From the NCBI GenBank assembly GCA_937919825.1, contig CALFPA010000132.1, positions 1-64,000 on the forward strand: a stretch of DNA of 64,000 nt, in the 5' to 3' direction. The position numbers and the translations under genes are program-made. Below are positions 53,901-62,752 of the stretch, one piece after another. This DNA comes from an uncultured Spartobacteria bacterium. GTDB lineage: Bacteria > Verrucomicrobiota > Verrucomicrobiia > Chthoniobacterales > Terrimicrobiaceae. Positions within the stretch are counted from its first letter, which is position 1. Each line of letters starts with the position of its first letter. The notes beneath the pieces were generated by a model. The model saw only the letters and a list, made by a program, of their open reading frames with translations. It was not told the origin of the DNA and did not search any database.

Positions 53901-55682
53901 GGGGCTGGACCTTCCGTGTTTGTTCAACCAGGCGGAGTGGCCCACCGCTTGCTGGATGGGCTTGGGCAAGAGGATTTCTCGTTCTGGCGCGGGGGTAGCT
54001 CGTCATCGCGACGGGATTTGCCTGCCGGTCGGAATGCGCGACGGATTCTCTTTGGAAATAAGGACGGGCTCGGTTCCGCCTTGCAGGAAGTCTTCTTCGG
54101 CCGCGGAGTGGTGCTCGAGAGCGCCTTGAAACTGGACGACCTGCGGGAGCCCGCCGCGGGATTCCTCCTCGATCGCATGATTGATTATCTAGCGAATTAC
54201 CAACCCGCCAAAAGCACGCGCCCCCTCGTTGTTGTTGGAGACGACAGCCTGTTGAAATGGCTCCAGAATCTCGGCGCGGACGCCCGTGCCGCGAAACCCG
54301 GTGAAGCCTTTACTCCCGGGTCGATTGTCGTTGTCGATGCCCGCTCGACGAAATCCTTTGAAGGAACCGAATCCGCTCTCGCCGCCCATCTCAAAGCAAG
54401 TGGCACCGTGATCTTCTCGCAGGTGACTCCCGAAACAATCGCGACCGTGGCCAAGCTCGTCGGCAAGCCCCTGCGACTTACCGATCCCTTCTTCGGTCAG
54501 CGTGGCTATTGCATCAAGGCCCCGGTCTCTTGGACTAGGATTGATACGCCCCACCAGTGGGTGGACTACTACGACGGCGTTCTCGTTCCGTATCCCTTCG
54601 AGCCAAATTACAGCCCGCTTCTCGCCGGCATGGCAAACATCGACCTCGAGTGGAATGGAAAGCCGATGTTCGCAAACGGCATCGAGATCGAGGGCATGAA
54701 TCCCGTCTCGCCGGGCAAGGACCACCAAGTCCTCATCAGCAATTGGCACATCGGCTCCGAGTCCACCAACAATCTTTACGGAGAAATGCTCAATGGGGTC
54801 CGCGACCTGCGGCAGAACACCTGGTTCGTCAATCGCGATCCCGTGCTGCTCGAGGTCACTGCGAATGGCGGGCGAGCCTTGATTTCGCAGCTCGACCTGC
54901 CCGCCGGGGGAGAAAAAGCCGAGCGCCTGATGCAGACGCTCCTGACCAATCTCGGCGTCCCATTTGGCGGAGCATCGCCGATGCCTGCGGAGAAAGCCTA
55001 CGCCACCGGCGGGCGCGAGGATCAACTTAAGAGGCTCGCCGCGCATGACGCGCGAATCGCCCCGGCCAAGCGCCAGTTCTATGGCACCCCGAATCCCATG
55101 CCCGACTTTCTCATCGGCACGAATATCAGCAGGAGCAAAACCGCTGCGGCACTCCCTCTCATGGGTTTCTTCGGAGATTCCGTCACACTCGGACTCGCCG
55201 GGCCCTTGACACAAAAGCTCCAAGAGGTCGTGCGGATGGACAAGCCCGCGGTGTTGAGCCGTTCGAGTCTTGCGGCAGGCGAGGCGAAGGCCGCCATCGG
55301 TGACAGGAAATTCTCCCGCGTGGTGTTCACTCTCGGAGAGTCCGATCTCGATTCGGAAATTTCCGACGCGGACTTCCTGAAGAATCTCGAAGCGCTATGG
55401 AAGACGCTCGCTGCGTCGTCCGAGAAGCTCTACTGGGTCCCGATCCCCTCGGCATCCCATCCCGGCGATGCCAAGCGTGCGAACAGGGCCAAGCATCTCA
55501 ATCAAATCTCGGAGCAATTCTTCGAGGGTAAGGATGTCTATAAGGTTCCTTTCATCTACTCGAAGGTTGCCGAGCTGCCTCCAGGCTATGTCTCGGGCCA
55601 AGGCAAAGCCTTCCAACCCGCCGAGGCGCAAGTGATCGCGGATCGGTTGGGCGAGGCAGTGATCTCCTTTGGTGCTCAGTGA
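50985..55682 (+). CDS. Giant secreted GH2 glycosidase with C-terminal SGNH-like domain
   Basis: A 1565-aa exported protein; ATG 50985 starts signal peptide MKIISLAVLQFAIFLTLPLL. Residues about 25-310 are the GH2 sugar-binding and Ig-like domains (NGTWNLELEGIEKPAQVRVP, FVNGKEVGSWWDSYVPFEFD). The barrel has acid/base MMWSVANE405LHW and likely nucleophile MVWDE471IGNVW. A long beta-rich middle (about 620-1380) has no clear family. Residues about 1385-1565 resemble an SGNH hydrolase (GFFGDS1399VTLGLAG, VVFTLGESDLDSEI) but a catalytic DxxH is not evident. GH2 members include galactosidases, glucuronidases and mannosidases; specificity is unknown. Confidence 0.85.
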   Translation: MKIISLAVLQFAIFLTLPLLQAGTDQAALRDEVCLNGTWNLELEGIEKPAQVRVPGSFSGQNQLWGKEHWDVWDYPDDWAKRPATYVRSIEVPKNLGNRRVLIHIGGVRHIVKVFVNGKEVGSWWDSYVPFEFDITDAVKPGANELRIEVSDAKTCGLFEDYNERRRGIYRDVFLKLVPEVRVTPDLFVKTSVQRGEIACDIPVRNDTKKEQTVGLRFRVVEKDGRIVKSWSAPEKLTIEPGAEKTLATTEPWSGAHLWSIDDPHLYFLETEVVGANGEVLDRHRQRFGFREITWKGPHLYLNGNEIFLRANGDHPQGDLQEGKEYSEAWIRQLKSQGVELMRLHDLPRHKEIYDAADEMGFLLISEACHHFRLPLDDMAKAHMENLVKWLRNHPSVMMWSVANELHWRNFPEPVFLIELCHRLDPTRPAFNSDFCEWSRHGDVLAKHYDASAVWTDWEKYGPDKPMVWDEIGNVWQQDRPLKTGPAGYEISSQDVATGIWRDGWEQLRNDILLFADGKEINGQFYRVNLYAPWEFCYVFYRHQPFNNMQRLQLNHGDTTGQLGIKPAFIEPCATTINVWDPTLPENQPNPGLYCFDEFLKRVRFPDDHKERTWFSGEKIERTGRLFYEDHRPADEVDFRVESPDGKVLASTKRAVSLKPGEYVPVFESAWTLPSVETATPVRLVRQFSNKGATGYHQISEAKIFPRFQKPDLAALKIAVVGEPLQKLLGGAGVPLKEASIIVAEAFDPAWEALVEKGVRVLVQPVGPGKSSRVLSHLSILPAGDQSQFQGPVSGHRLPDGLTLRHGTPGNEKTTLGGKKYLLQSPQPRSWTAFEFDGVLDFSNAGRVLISYGLWKDPGTDGYAKQWENAGGAPFYKKSVRLVLEDASGNWFVSDKKDALAIERPKPTTFKGTIAFDCLKMSWRPARLEPTGLVETGGNAKPDMSQISGVGFVFDESIPGAQMQFEGLDLTGGAGPSVFVQPGGVAHRLLDGLGQEDFSFWRGGSSSSRRDLPAGRNARRILFGNKDGLGSALQEVFFGRGVVLESALKLDDLREPAAGFLLDRMIDYLANYQPAKSTRPLVVVGDDSLLKWLQNLGADARAAKPGEAFTPGSIVVVDARSTKSFEGTESALAAHLKASGTVIFSQVTPETIATVAKLVGKPLRLTDPFFGQRGYCIKAPVSWTRIDTPHQWVDYYDGVLVPYPFEPNYSPLLAGMANIDLEWNGKPMFANGIEIEGMNPVSPGKDHQVLISNWHIGSESTNNLYGEMLNGVRDLRQNTWFVNRDPVLLEVTANGGRALISQLDLPAGGEKAERLMQTLLTNLGVPFGGASPMPAEKAYATGGREDQLKRLAAHDARIAPAKRQFYGTPNPMPDFLIGTNISRSKTAAALPLMGFFGDSVTLGLAGPLTQKLQEVVRMDKPAVLSRSSLAAGEAKAAIGDRKFSRVVFTLGESDLDSEISDADFLKNLEALWKTLAASSEKLYWVPIPSASHPGDAKRANRAKHLNQISEQFFEGKDVYKVPFIYSKVAELPPGYVSGQGKAFQPAEAQVIADRLGEAVISFGAQ

Positions 55683-55723
55683 AACCCAACCGCCAAAATT
55701 TGTTTTTTTAGAGTAATTATTCC

Positions 55724-58700
55724 ATGCGTTTTACTGCCTTTTTCGCCTCGCTTCTGCTGCCTCTCGTTACCGCGATCGCAGAACCATCAGCGTCTCCAAT
55801 TAACAAAGAACTCCCCGCCCTCCTCTCCCCGAGGGATTTCAGCTTCGGGTTTTTCCCGCAGGGTTGGCGGCGGGACAAGGTGGACGACTCGAGGAAAGAC
55901 CTCCTCCGCTTTGAGACCGGCTATTATGGATTCGAGATCGATGCCGATGATATCCAGCACCCGCGCTTTAGTTTGATCGACGATGGGGCGGGAGCCTTGA
56001 AAGCCCTCGCCTCCGGAGCCGCGCGTTCCAATTCGCTCGCGCCTGCGAAGCTCTCTATCGAGATTGAGAAAGACGGGAAAACCTACCGCGCCGTGAGTTG
56101 CCTCACCGGCACCCGCACCGACGCTAAACGGATGGAGGATATTCGCCTTTGGGAATCCGGCAGCCTTGCCCAGCACTACGAACTCCACAAAGTCGAATTC
56201 GCCGACGAACAAGGCAACCTCCTCGGAGGCAGTGCGAATCTCCGCATGATCGGCTGGCCGGACAGCCTCGCCTTCACCGCCGAGATCACACCCGTTCCCT
56301 TCTACACCGAAGGCCCCGTGATCGGAGTTAGTAAAGCCGGGCGGTTTCTCGGCAAAGAGGGCCTTGTCATCCCGCACAGCGAGCAGATCGATCCCGCGCA
56401 TTTCACGCTCGAGGGTTGGATGAAGCTGCCCGAGTCGTGGGAGTTTCCTTCACACATCGCCTGGCTCGCCTGCAAGAATCCGAATCAGTTTAAGGAGGGT
56501 TTCTTCGGTCTATATCTGGACAAGAGCATCCCGATCGCCGCCATGAACATCGGCGGGGGTGGCAAAAACAGTTTCAAACTCAAGAGCCATCATTACCTCG
56601 CGAAGGGCGAGTGGAGCCATCTCGCTCTGACCTACGATGGCAAAAAGGCGACTTTTTATGTGAATGGCAAAAACTCCGGCAGCACGCCAATCGACCGCGA
56701 GCGCATTCCGGGCAAAGGCAATCTTTTCATCGGGCGTGCCCAAGGGCCAGCCGAGAACAACCGGCTCCTGCTTGATGATGTGCGGCTCTGGAACCGCGCC
56801 CTGAAACCCAAGGAGATCATCGTTCGATACGCCAAGCCCAATCTGAATCGCAACACGGAGGGGCTTGTTTACGAGGAAACCTTCGGCACCAAGGTGCCGC
56901 CTGTGGCCGTCTGGAAAGATGCCAAAGTCTCCCTCTCATTCGAAGGCGCAGGTCGCGATTGGCAGGCCAACCAAACGATCTCCGGAAACTGGCCCGAGGG
57001 GCAGATGAAGTCCTTCACGCTCGTCTGTGATGTCGCCGGCAAGCGCCTGCCTCCTGCCGAAGTGGCCGTTCGTGTGTTAAACCCAGAGATCCCCGTTTCC
57101 TACAACGCGGTCTACAATGCCCCGGTCGCGACCTTCCAAAACTTGAAATACTTGAATCCGGCTAAGGACCCCAGTCGCCGCGAATACGATGATTTTTTGA
57201 TCGAGGTGGATAACCAAGGTGCGCAAGCGGGCACCGTCCCGTTCGTTTTGGATTTGCAGGACGCGCCAGGCATCACCGGCATCCACCCCACGCTCTGTTT
57301 CGAGGACGGACGCCCCACGGGCGTTCCTGTGCAAATCGGAAAAAACTGGCACTGCAGACCCGCTTATTTTCGCGGCTTCACCATGCTGCCCGCTCCGGTC
57401 GGCACCACACGGTATCTGATGCGACTCAGCTATGGCTTCTACGGCGGCGTGCCCAAGGCCTCCCACTCTCAACTCTCGCTGCTCGGATGGGGCGGCAACG
57501 GGCGATGGGATCAGATTGCGATCGGCGCCTCGGGCGAGACGCTGTGCTTCGATGTGGAACATTGCCTGACGAGGGGTTTTGTGACCGACAATCGTGGCAT
57601 GCTCGTTCGCAATGGCGCTGACGGGCCGCTCTGGAAATGGGTTGAGGCCGGTTGGGGAGGGGACTGGTTGTGCGTCAATAAACCTGATGGCGAAAAACTC
57701 GATCCCGTCGGCATGAAGACCCTCTATGTCGCCCACGGTCCCTGCCTGAGCGAAGTCGAATACTCCTGCCAACTCGGCCACGGCGGCGAAGTCGGCCTCC
57801 GGAGCACCGTGCGCGTTCCACGAACCGACGACTATGTTCGCACCTTCTTTAAGAACACCTACGACTTCCATACGGCCCTGCCCACCGCTGGTTCGTGGCT
57901 TTTCAAGGTCGGGGATTCCCGCCATTTCCACACGCCCCGCGCCTGCTACGGAAACCGCGAAGGCCTCCTCGGCGAGCAATTGCCGCAGCCCGGTGCCAAA
58001 AAGGGCGACACGCCGGTCGACCGCCTGGAACTTTCCGGCGCGGGGCCGTGGTGGATCGCCTTCCCCGAATCCAAAACTGTTCCCGGAAAGGGCAAGGAGG
58101 GTTTTGCCTCAGCCGCTAAAGCTCTCGTCATCCGCTCCTACAAAGCCACCTACGGCGGCAAAACGGTTTCCTGTCCCTCGATCAGCCTGGTGGTGAACGG
58201 CGTCCAATCCGATGGGCGCCTGGATTACTCGCTCCTCGTCACGCCCCCGGCGGGACTCACTGACTACAAGCCCGGCGACAAGGTGGAACTGGAGGCCGAG
58301 TGGATCACCGTGCCGCACAACGCTGATGATTACTACGGCCCCAACGAAGCCCTCCGCACTCACCTCGCCGAGTCGCCCGGTTCTTGGAAAACCGTCCACC
58401 GCGAAGCCCTCGGCAACGATCTGAAAGTCACTGCCAGCGGAGGGGGCGTTGCCAGCACCTACCCGGTCATCGTTGAGGTCAAGGCCCCGGAGGTCACTCT
58501 CGCAATCCAAGGCGGCGTCGGCTATGTGCCCGTGCGCTTCGACGGCTTGAAATCGGTCGATGGCTACAAGCTATACGAAGTCGTCAACGGCCAACTCATC
58601 GAGTTGAACCAAGCCGTCAAAGGGAACGACTTTTGGCAGACCGATTACGACAGCGTCACCAACACCTACCGCCTCACCTGCAACATTCCCCTCGATGGCA

Positions 58701-58738
58701 AGCCCGCCTCCCGCTGGGTTTTCAAACAAGGCCAATAA
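55724..58738 (+). CDS. Large secreted protein with LamG/concanavalin-like domain, function unknown
   Basis: A 1004-aa exported protein with signal peptide MRFTAFFASLLLPLVTAIA. Residues about 35-210 form an unassigned beta-rich domain. Residues about 215-355 are a LamG-like jellyroll (FTLEGWMKLPESWEFPSHIA, WSHLALTYDGKKATFYVNGK, LLLDDVRLWNRALKPKEI). The C-terminal 600 residues contain no family I recognise; VLDLQDAPGITGIHPTLCFE and WGGNGRWDQIAIGASGETLC may be conserved. It lies 41 bp after the GH2-SGNH gene and is probably co-transcribed. It is either a carbohydrate-binding accessory protein or a new glycan-active enzyme. Confidence 0.7.
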   Translation: MRFTAFFASLLLPLVTAIAEPSASPINKELPALLSPRDFSFGFFPQGWRRDKVDDSRKDLLRFETGYYGFEIDADDIQHPRFSLIDDGAGALKALASGAARSNSLAPAKLSIEIEKDGKTYRAVSCLTGTRTDAKRMEDIRLWESGSLAQHYELHKVEFADEQGNLLGGSANLRMIGWPDSLAFTAEITPVPFYTEGPVIGVSKAGRFLGKEGLVIPHSEQIDPAHFTLEGWMKLPESWEFPSHIAWLACKNPNQFKEGFFGLYLDKSIPIAAMNIGGGGKNSFKLKSHHYLAKGEWSHLALTYDGKKATFYVNGKNSGSTPIDRERIPGKGNLFIGRAQGPAENNRLLLDDVRLWNRALKPKEIIVRYAKPNLNRNTEGLVYEETFGTKVPPVAVWKDAKVSLSFEGAGRDWQANQTISGNWPEGQMKSFTLVCDVAGKRLPPAEVAVRVLNPEIPVSYNAVYNAPVATFQNLKYLNPAKDPSRREYDDFLIEVDNQGAQAGTVPFVLDLQDAPGITGIHPTLCFEDGRPTGVPVQIGKNWHCRPAYFRGFTMLPAPVGTTRYLMRLSYGFYGGVPKASHSQLSLLGWGGNGRWDQIAIGASGETLCFDVEHCLTRGFVTDNRGMLVRNGADGPLWKWVEAGWGGDWLCVNKPDGEKLDPVGMKTLYVAHGPCLSEVEYSCQLGHGGEVGLRSTVRVPRTDDYVRTFFKNTYDFHTALPTAGSWLFKVGDSRHFHTPRACYGNREGLLGEQLPQPGAKKGDTPVDRLELSGAGPWWIAFPESKTVPGKGKEGFASAAKALVIRSYKATYGGKTVSCPSISLVVNGVQSDGRLDYSLLVTPPAGLTDYKPGDKVELEAEWITVPHNADDYYGPNEALRTHLAESPGSWKTVHREALGNDLKVTASGGGVASTYPVIVEVKAPEVTLAIQGGVGYVPVRFDGLKSVDGYKLYEVVNGQLIELNQAVKGNDFWQTDYDSVTNTYRLTCNIPLDGKPASRWVFKQGQ

Positions 58739-58779
58739 ATCCCCAAGGCGATGACCGCATCCTCAGCCCACGACGAAAA

Positions 58780-58803
58780 GTGATTTCCTTTGGCGCTCAA
58801 TAA
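58780..58803 (+). pseudogene. Fossil 3' end of a GH2-SGNH gene
   Basis: Reads VISFGAQ followed by TAA. The GH2-SGNH gene ends with the same seven residues and a stop at 55659-55682. The four differences in 24 bp are all synonymous (including the stop codon), suggesting a remnant of a second copy that once ended here. It is short, so moderate confidence. Confidence 0.55.
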
Positions 58804-58870
58804 ATGAACGCCTCATCCCGTGGGGCTTTCAGTCGAGTGACCCCGTTCATGGAATCCAAGTCGGTGCCAA

Positions 58871-58910
58871 TGACAAAAAACGATAACAATTTGTCATCAA
58901 TTGAGAAGAC
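58871..58910 (+). promoter_or_regulatory. Candidate operator/promoter element, copy 2
   Basis: TGACAAAAAACGATAACAAT continues to TTTGTCATCAATTGAGAAGA and C. Arms TGACAAA (58871-58877) and TTTGTCA (58890-58896) form a 26-bp palindrome with the same outer spacing as copy 1 at 487-512. It lies 33-72 bp upstream of the beta-helix gene ATG (58943). Confidence 0.5.
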
Positions 58911-58942
58911 ACCGGAGTGAGTTGTTGCAATCATTTCCTCCT

Positions 58943-61294
58943 ATGTTCCGCCACCTTCTTGCTCTTCTCTGCGCTTCGACATTGCTGGGCCTTTCATCGT
59001 GCGCGCCAGCAACCCAAAATCTTGCTTCTGACGCGAGCGCCTCGAAGCTGCCTGAACCCAAGCGGCCCGAGTCGACGCCACTTAAAAAAAATCCGGTAAC
59101 GGCTCGCGTCACCGCAGACATCCATGTCTCGCCGTCCGGCAATGATGCAAGCGATGGTTCTTCAGGCAGTCCGCTGAAAACAATTCAGGCCGCTGCGAAC
59201 AAGGCCCAACCTGGCGACACGGTCACCGTGCACGCGGGCACCTACCGCGAGGAGATCAACCCGCCGCGCGGAGGGGTGGAGAGCCAGCCAATCGTCTTTC
59301 AAGCGGCTCCGGGGGAGAAAGTCGTGGTCAAGGGTTCGGAGATCGTCACCGGTTGGAAAAAACTCGAGGGGGATGTCTGGGAGTTGACCTTGCCGAATTC
59401 TTTTTTCGGAAAATTCAATCCCTATAGTGACCTCATCAAGGGTGATTGGTATGAGGCGCGGCAGAAATACCACACGGGGGCCGTGTATTTGAACGGACAC
59501 TGGCTGACGCAGGCTGCGAGCAAGTCCATCGTGGTCGGCAAGGACAATGCGGATCAAGGGCCGGAGGAGTTGATGAATATCCTCTCCCTGCAGGTGCCGG
59601 GCCAGAAGCCCGTGATGGCGGTGAAGCGGTCGAAACAGAGTAGCGATGCCGCCGTGGTCGAAGTGCCGGGTGGCAAGCCTTGCCTCGGGCGGTTGAAGGA
59701 TGGCGACTGGCTGGAGTTCGACGCGGTGGATTTCGGCGAGAAGGGCGGGAAGCTGATCTTGAATGCGGGCTCCCCGAACAATGGAGGCATTGTCGAAGTC
59801 CGCGAGGGATCTGTGGACGGGCGATTGTTGGGCAAATTTCTGGTCGCGATCACGGCGGAGTGGACCCATTTCCAAGGCTTCAGGACACCGATCGAGACGC
59901 CCCTCTCGGGAACGCAAAAAATCTTTTTGGTTTTCAAGGCCTACCCGCAAAAGCCCGTGAATAAGGGCGCGCCGGGTTTTTGGTTCGCGGAAGTGGATGA
60001 CAAAAACACAACCATCGTGGCCCAGTTCAAGGGCGTGGATCCGAACAAGGAGCAAGTCGAAATCAATGTGCGGCAGGCGGTGTTCTATCCGCGCCAGACC
60101 GGGCGGAATTACATCACCGTGCGCGGCTTCACGCTCGAGCAGGCTGCCACGCCGTGGGCTCCCCCGACCGCCGAGCAGATCGGCCTCATCGGCACAAACT
60201 GGTCCAAGGGTTGGATCATCGAAAACAACACGGTGCAATACTCCACCTGCACTGGCATCACGCTCGGAAAGCATGGCGACGAGTTCGACAACACCAAGGA
60301 CTACCGTCGCGCCATTCCCATCGCTGTGGAGAAATTCGGTTGGAAGCGCGGGAACATCGGCCACCACCTGGTCCGCAACAACCACATTCAGCATTGCGGG
60401 CAAGCGGGCATCGTCGGAAGCCTGGGGGGCGCGTTCTCGGAGATTCGCGGCAATGAAATCCACGAGATCCGGCAAAACCACGAATACGGTGGGTGTGAAA
60501 CAGCTGGCATCAAGCTGCACGGCGCCGTGGACACCCTCATCGCCGACAACCACATTTACCGGTGCGAGCACTGGGGCGGCATCTGGATCGACTGGATGGG
60601 GCAAGGCGTGCGCGTCACCGGAAACCTTCTTCACGACAACAGCCAGGACCTCATGTTCGAGGTCAACCTCGGGCCGCATGTGGTGGACAACAACCTGATG
60701 CTGTCCAAATCGCGGGTCACCGAGGCCAGTTCCGGCGGGGCTTATGTGAACAACCTCTGGACCGACGCCATCACGATCTGGACGGACATCGCGCACCGCA
60801 CCACGCCGTTCTTCAAGCCGCACAGCCTCGACATCATCGACAACGCGGCCGTGGATCAAAACGACGACCATTTCTACAACAACCTTTTCGTCGGTCCCAA
60901 AGGCCTCTCCGCCTATGACCAATTCCAATTAAAAATCAAGGCGGCCGGAAATGTTTACCTAAACGGCGCGCGGCCCTCTGCGGGTGACACCGACGCCGTG
61001 GTGGCCAAAGAATTCAATCCCGAGATCAAACTCACGAAAGAAGACGGGCAGTGGTGGCTGGAGATGCAGGTCGATCCGGCCTGGATGACCGCGCCCAACC
61101 GCCCGGTGGTGAACTCCGCCCTTCTCGGCAAGGCCTCCATCTCCGGCGCCCCTTTCGCCAACCGCGATGGAACTCCACTGTTGATCGACACCGATTACTT
61201 CGGCTACAAGCGTGCCGCAAATAACCCCGCCCCCGGACCGTTCGCTTGGGATGGAAAATCCACCATCCGCGCCAAGGTTTGGCCGAAAAATTAA
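58943..61294 (+). CDS. Parallel beta-helix lipoprotein with inserted CBM6-like domain
   Basis: A 783-aa paralogue of the protein at 10455. ATG 58943 begins a lipoprotein signal (LLALLCASTLLGLSSCAP), so unlike its paralogue it is probably lipid-anchored; a linker rich in Ser/Pro/Lys follows. Beta-helix start: ADIHVSPSGNDASDGSSGSP, REEINPPRGG, PNSFFGKFNPYSDLIKGDW. The CBM6-like insertion is at about LGRLKDGDWLEFDAVDFGEK. Later helix turns include WIIENNTVQYSTCTGITLGK. It is likely a glycan-cleaving or glycan-binding surface protein; catalytic residues are not assigned. It is followed by the MFS transporter. Confidence 0.8.
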   Translation: MFRHLLALLCASTLLGLSSCAPATQNLASDASASKLPEPKRPESTPLKKNPVTARVTADIHVSPSGNDASDGSSGSPLKTIQAAANKAQPGDTVTVHAGTYREEINPPRGGVESQPIVFQAAPGEKVVVKGSEIVTGWKKLEGDVWELTLPNSFFGKFNPYSDLIKGDWYEARQKYHTGAVYLNGHWLTQAASKSIVVGKDNADQGPEELMNILSLQVPGQKPVMAVKRSKQSSDAAVVEVPGGKPCLGRLKDGDWLEFDAVDFGEKGGKLILNAGSPNNGGIVEVREGSVDGRLLGKFLVAITAEWTHFQGFRTPIETPLSGTQKIFLVFKAYPQKPVNKGAPGFWFAEVDDKNTTIVAQFKGVDPNKEQVEINVRQAVFYPRQTGRNYITVRGFTLEQAATPWAPPTAEQIGLIGTNWSKGWIIENNTVQYSTCTGITLGKHGDEFDNTKDYRRAIPIAVEKFGWKRGNIGHHLVRNNHIQHCGQAGIVGSLGGAFSEIRGNEIHEIRQNHEYGGCETAGIKLHGAVDTLIADNHIYRCEHWGGIWIDWMGQGVRVTGNLLHDNSQDLMFEVNLGPHVVDNNLMLSKSRVTEASSGGAYVNNLWTDAITIWTDIAHRTTPFFKPHSLDIIDNAAVDQNDDHFYNNLFVGPKGLSAYDQFQLKIKAAGNVYLNGARPSAGDTDAVVAKEFNPEIKLTKEDGQWWLEMQVDPAWMTAPNRPVVNSALLGKASISGAPFANRDGTPLLIDTDYFGYKRAANNPAPGPFAWDGKSTIRAKVWPKN

Positions 61295-61344
61295 GTTTCC
61301 TGATTTTAGTTCAGCCCAACCAACAAACGCACCACACCCCATCA

Positions 61345-62742
61345 ATGAAAAAAGACACCACCAACACAGGATTCGTATTCCTAATCAGCCTTGTCGCCAC
61401 GATTGGCGGCTTCTTGTTTGGCTTCGACAGCGGAGTCATCAACGGCACGGTCGATGGCCTCAAACTCGCCTTCAATTCAGACAGTGTCGCCACGGGATTC
61501 AATGTCGCCTCGATGCTCTTGGGGTGCGGCGTCGGTGCGTTCTTCGCCGGAACCTTGGCTGATAAAATCGGGCGCCGTGCGATCCTGATCATCTCGGCCG
61601 TTTTATTCATCATCAGCGCATGGGGTTCAGGGATCGCGACGGGATCGGCGGAATTCATCGTCTACCGGGTCATCGGTGGTTTTGCGGTTGGTGCCGCAAG
61701 CGTGATCGCGCCGGCCTACATCAGCGAAGTCGCTCCCGCGAAATATCGGGGCACGCTGTCCTCGATCCAGCAGATCGCGATTATTTCCGGCCTCTTCTGC
61801 GCCTTTCTTAACAACTATGTGATCGCGGAAGTTTCCGGGGGATCCACGCAAATGTTCGCCTGGGGCTACGAGGCCTGGCGCTGGATGTTCTGGATCGAGT
61901 TGGCTCCGGCATTTCTTTTCCTCTTCGCACTTTTTATCATCCCTGAAAGCCCGCGTTTTCTGGTCGCCAGCGGGAAAAACGATCAAGCCCTTGCCGTGCT
62001 GAAGCACCTGATGGGAGAGAGCGCCGGCGAAAAACTTGGTGAGATTCAAGCCTCGCTGGCCGGCGATAACCACCGCCCGAGGCTCCGCGACATCCTCGAC
62101 CCCAAACTCGGCATTCGCCCGATCGTGTGGGTGGGCGTGTGGCTTGCCGCCTTTCAACAACTCGTGGGCATCAATGTCGTTTTCTACTACGGCGCCGTGC
62201 TGTGGCAGGCCGCAGGATTTACCGAGGCCCACGCCCTCCTCATCAATGTCGTCAGCGGTGGCGTGAGCATTGCCGCCTGCCTTGTGGCCACCTTCCTGGT
62301 GGACCGCGTCGGTCGCAAGCCGCTCCTGTTGATTGGATCGATTGGCATGGCCATCACCCTGGGAATTGTGGCGGTGGTGTTCTCGACGGGCGCCCTCGGT
62401 GAAAATGGCAATCTGAAGCTCAGCGACAACGCTGGCCTCGTCGCTCTCATCGCAGCAAATCTGTATGTGGTTTTCTTCAACGCCTCTTGGGGTCCCGTGA
62501 TGTGGATCATGCTTGGCGAAATGTTCCCGAACCAAATCCGTGGGTCGGGCCTCGCCGTCAGCGGCCTCTCGCAATGGGTCACCAATTTCGGGATCACAAT
62601 GATGTTCCCGATCATGCTCACCAGCATCGGCCTCGGTGGTGCCTATGGCATCTACGGTTTCTTCGCCCTCATTTCCGCGTTCTTCGTTCTCAAATACACC
62701 CGCGAAACCAAGGGGCTCGAGCTCGAGGATATGCAGGGCTGA
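61345..62742 (+). CDS. Sugar-porter MFS transporter (XylE/GLUT-like)
   Basis: A 465-aa inner-membrane transporter with 12 predicted helices; ATG 61345 aligns with family starts. Sugar-porter signatures: GGFLFGFDSGVINGTV in helix 1, ADKIGRRAILI between helices 2 and 3, PESPRFLVASGK after helix 6, FQQLVGINVVFYYG in helix 7, VDRVGRKPLLLIG and the final RETKGLELEDM. It imports a monosaccharide, probably by proton symport; the substrate is unknown but likely a product of the locus. It lies 11 bp before the last sulfatase. Confidence 0.92.
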   Translation: MKKDTTNTGFVFLISLVATIGGFLFGFDSGVINGTVDGLKLAFNSDSVATGFNVASMLLGCGVGAFFAGTLADKIGRRAILIISAVLFIISAWGSGIATGSAEFIVYRVIGGFAVGAASVIAPAYISEVAPAKYRGTLSSIQQIAIISGLFCAFLNNYVIAEVSGGSTQMFAWGYEAWRWMFWIELAPAFLFLFALFIIPESPRFLVASGKNDQALAVLKHLMGESAGEKLGEIQASLAGDNHRPRLRDILDPKLGIRPIVWVGVWLAAFQQLVGINVVFYYGAVLWQAAGFTEAHALLINVVSGGVSIAACLVATFLVDRVGRKPLLLIGSIGMAITLGIVAVVFSTGALGENGNLKLSDNAGLVALIAANLYVVFFNASWGPVMWIMLGEMFPNQIRGSGLAVSGLSQWVTNFGITMMFPIMLTSIGLGGAYGIYGFFALISAFFVLKYTRETKGLELEDMQG

Positions 62743-62752
62743 CTTCATTCTT

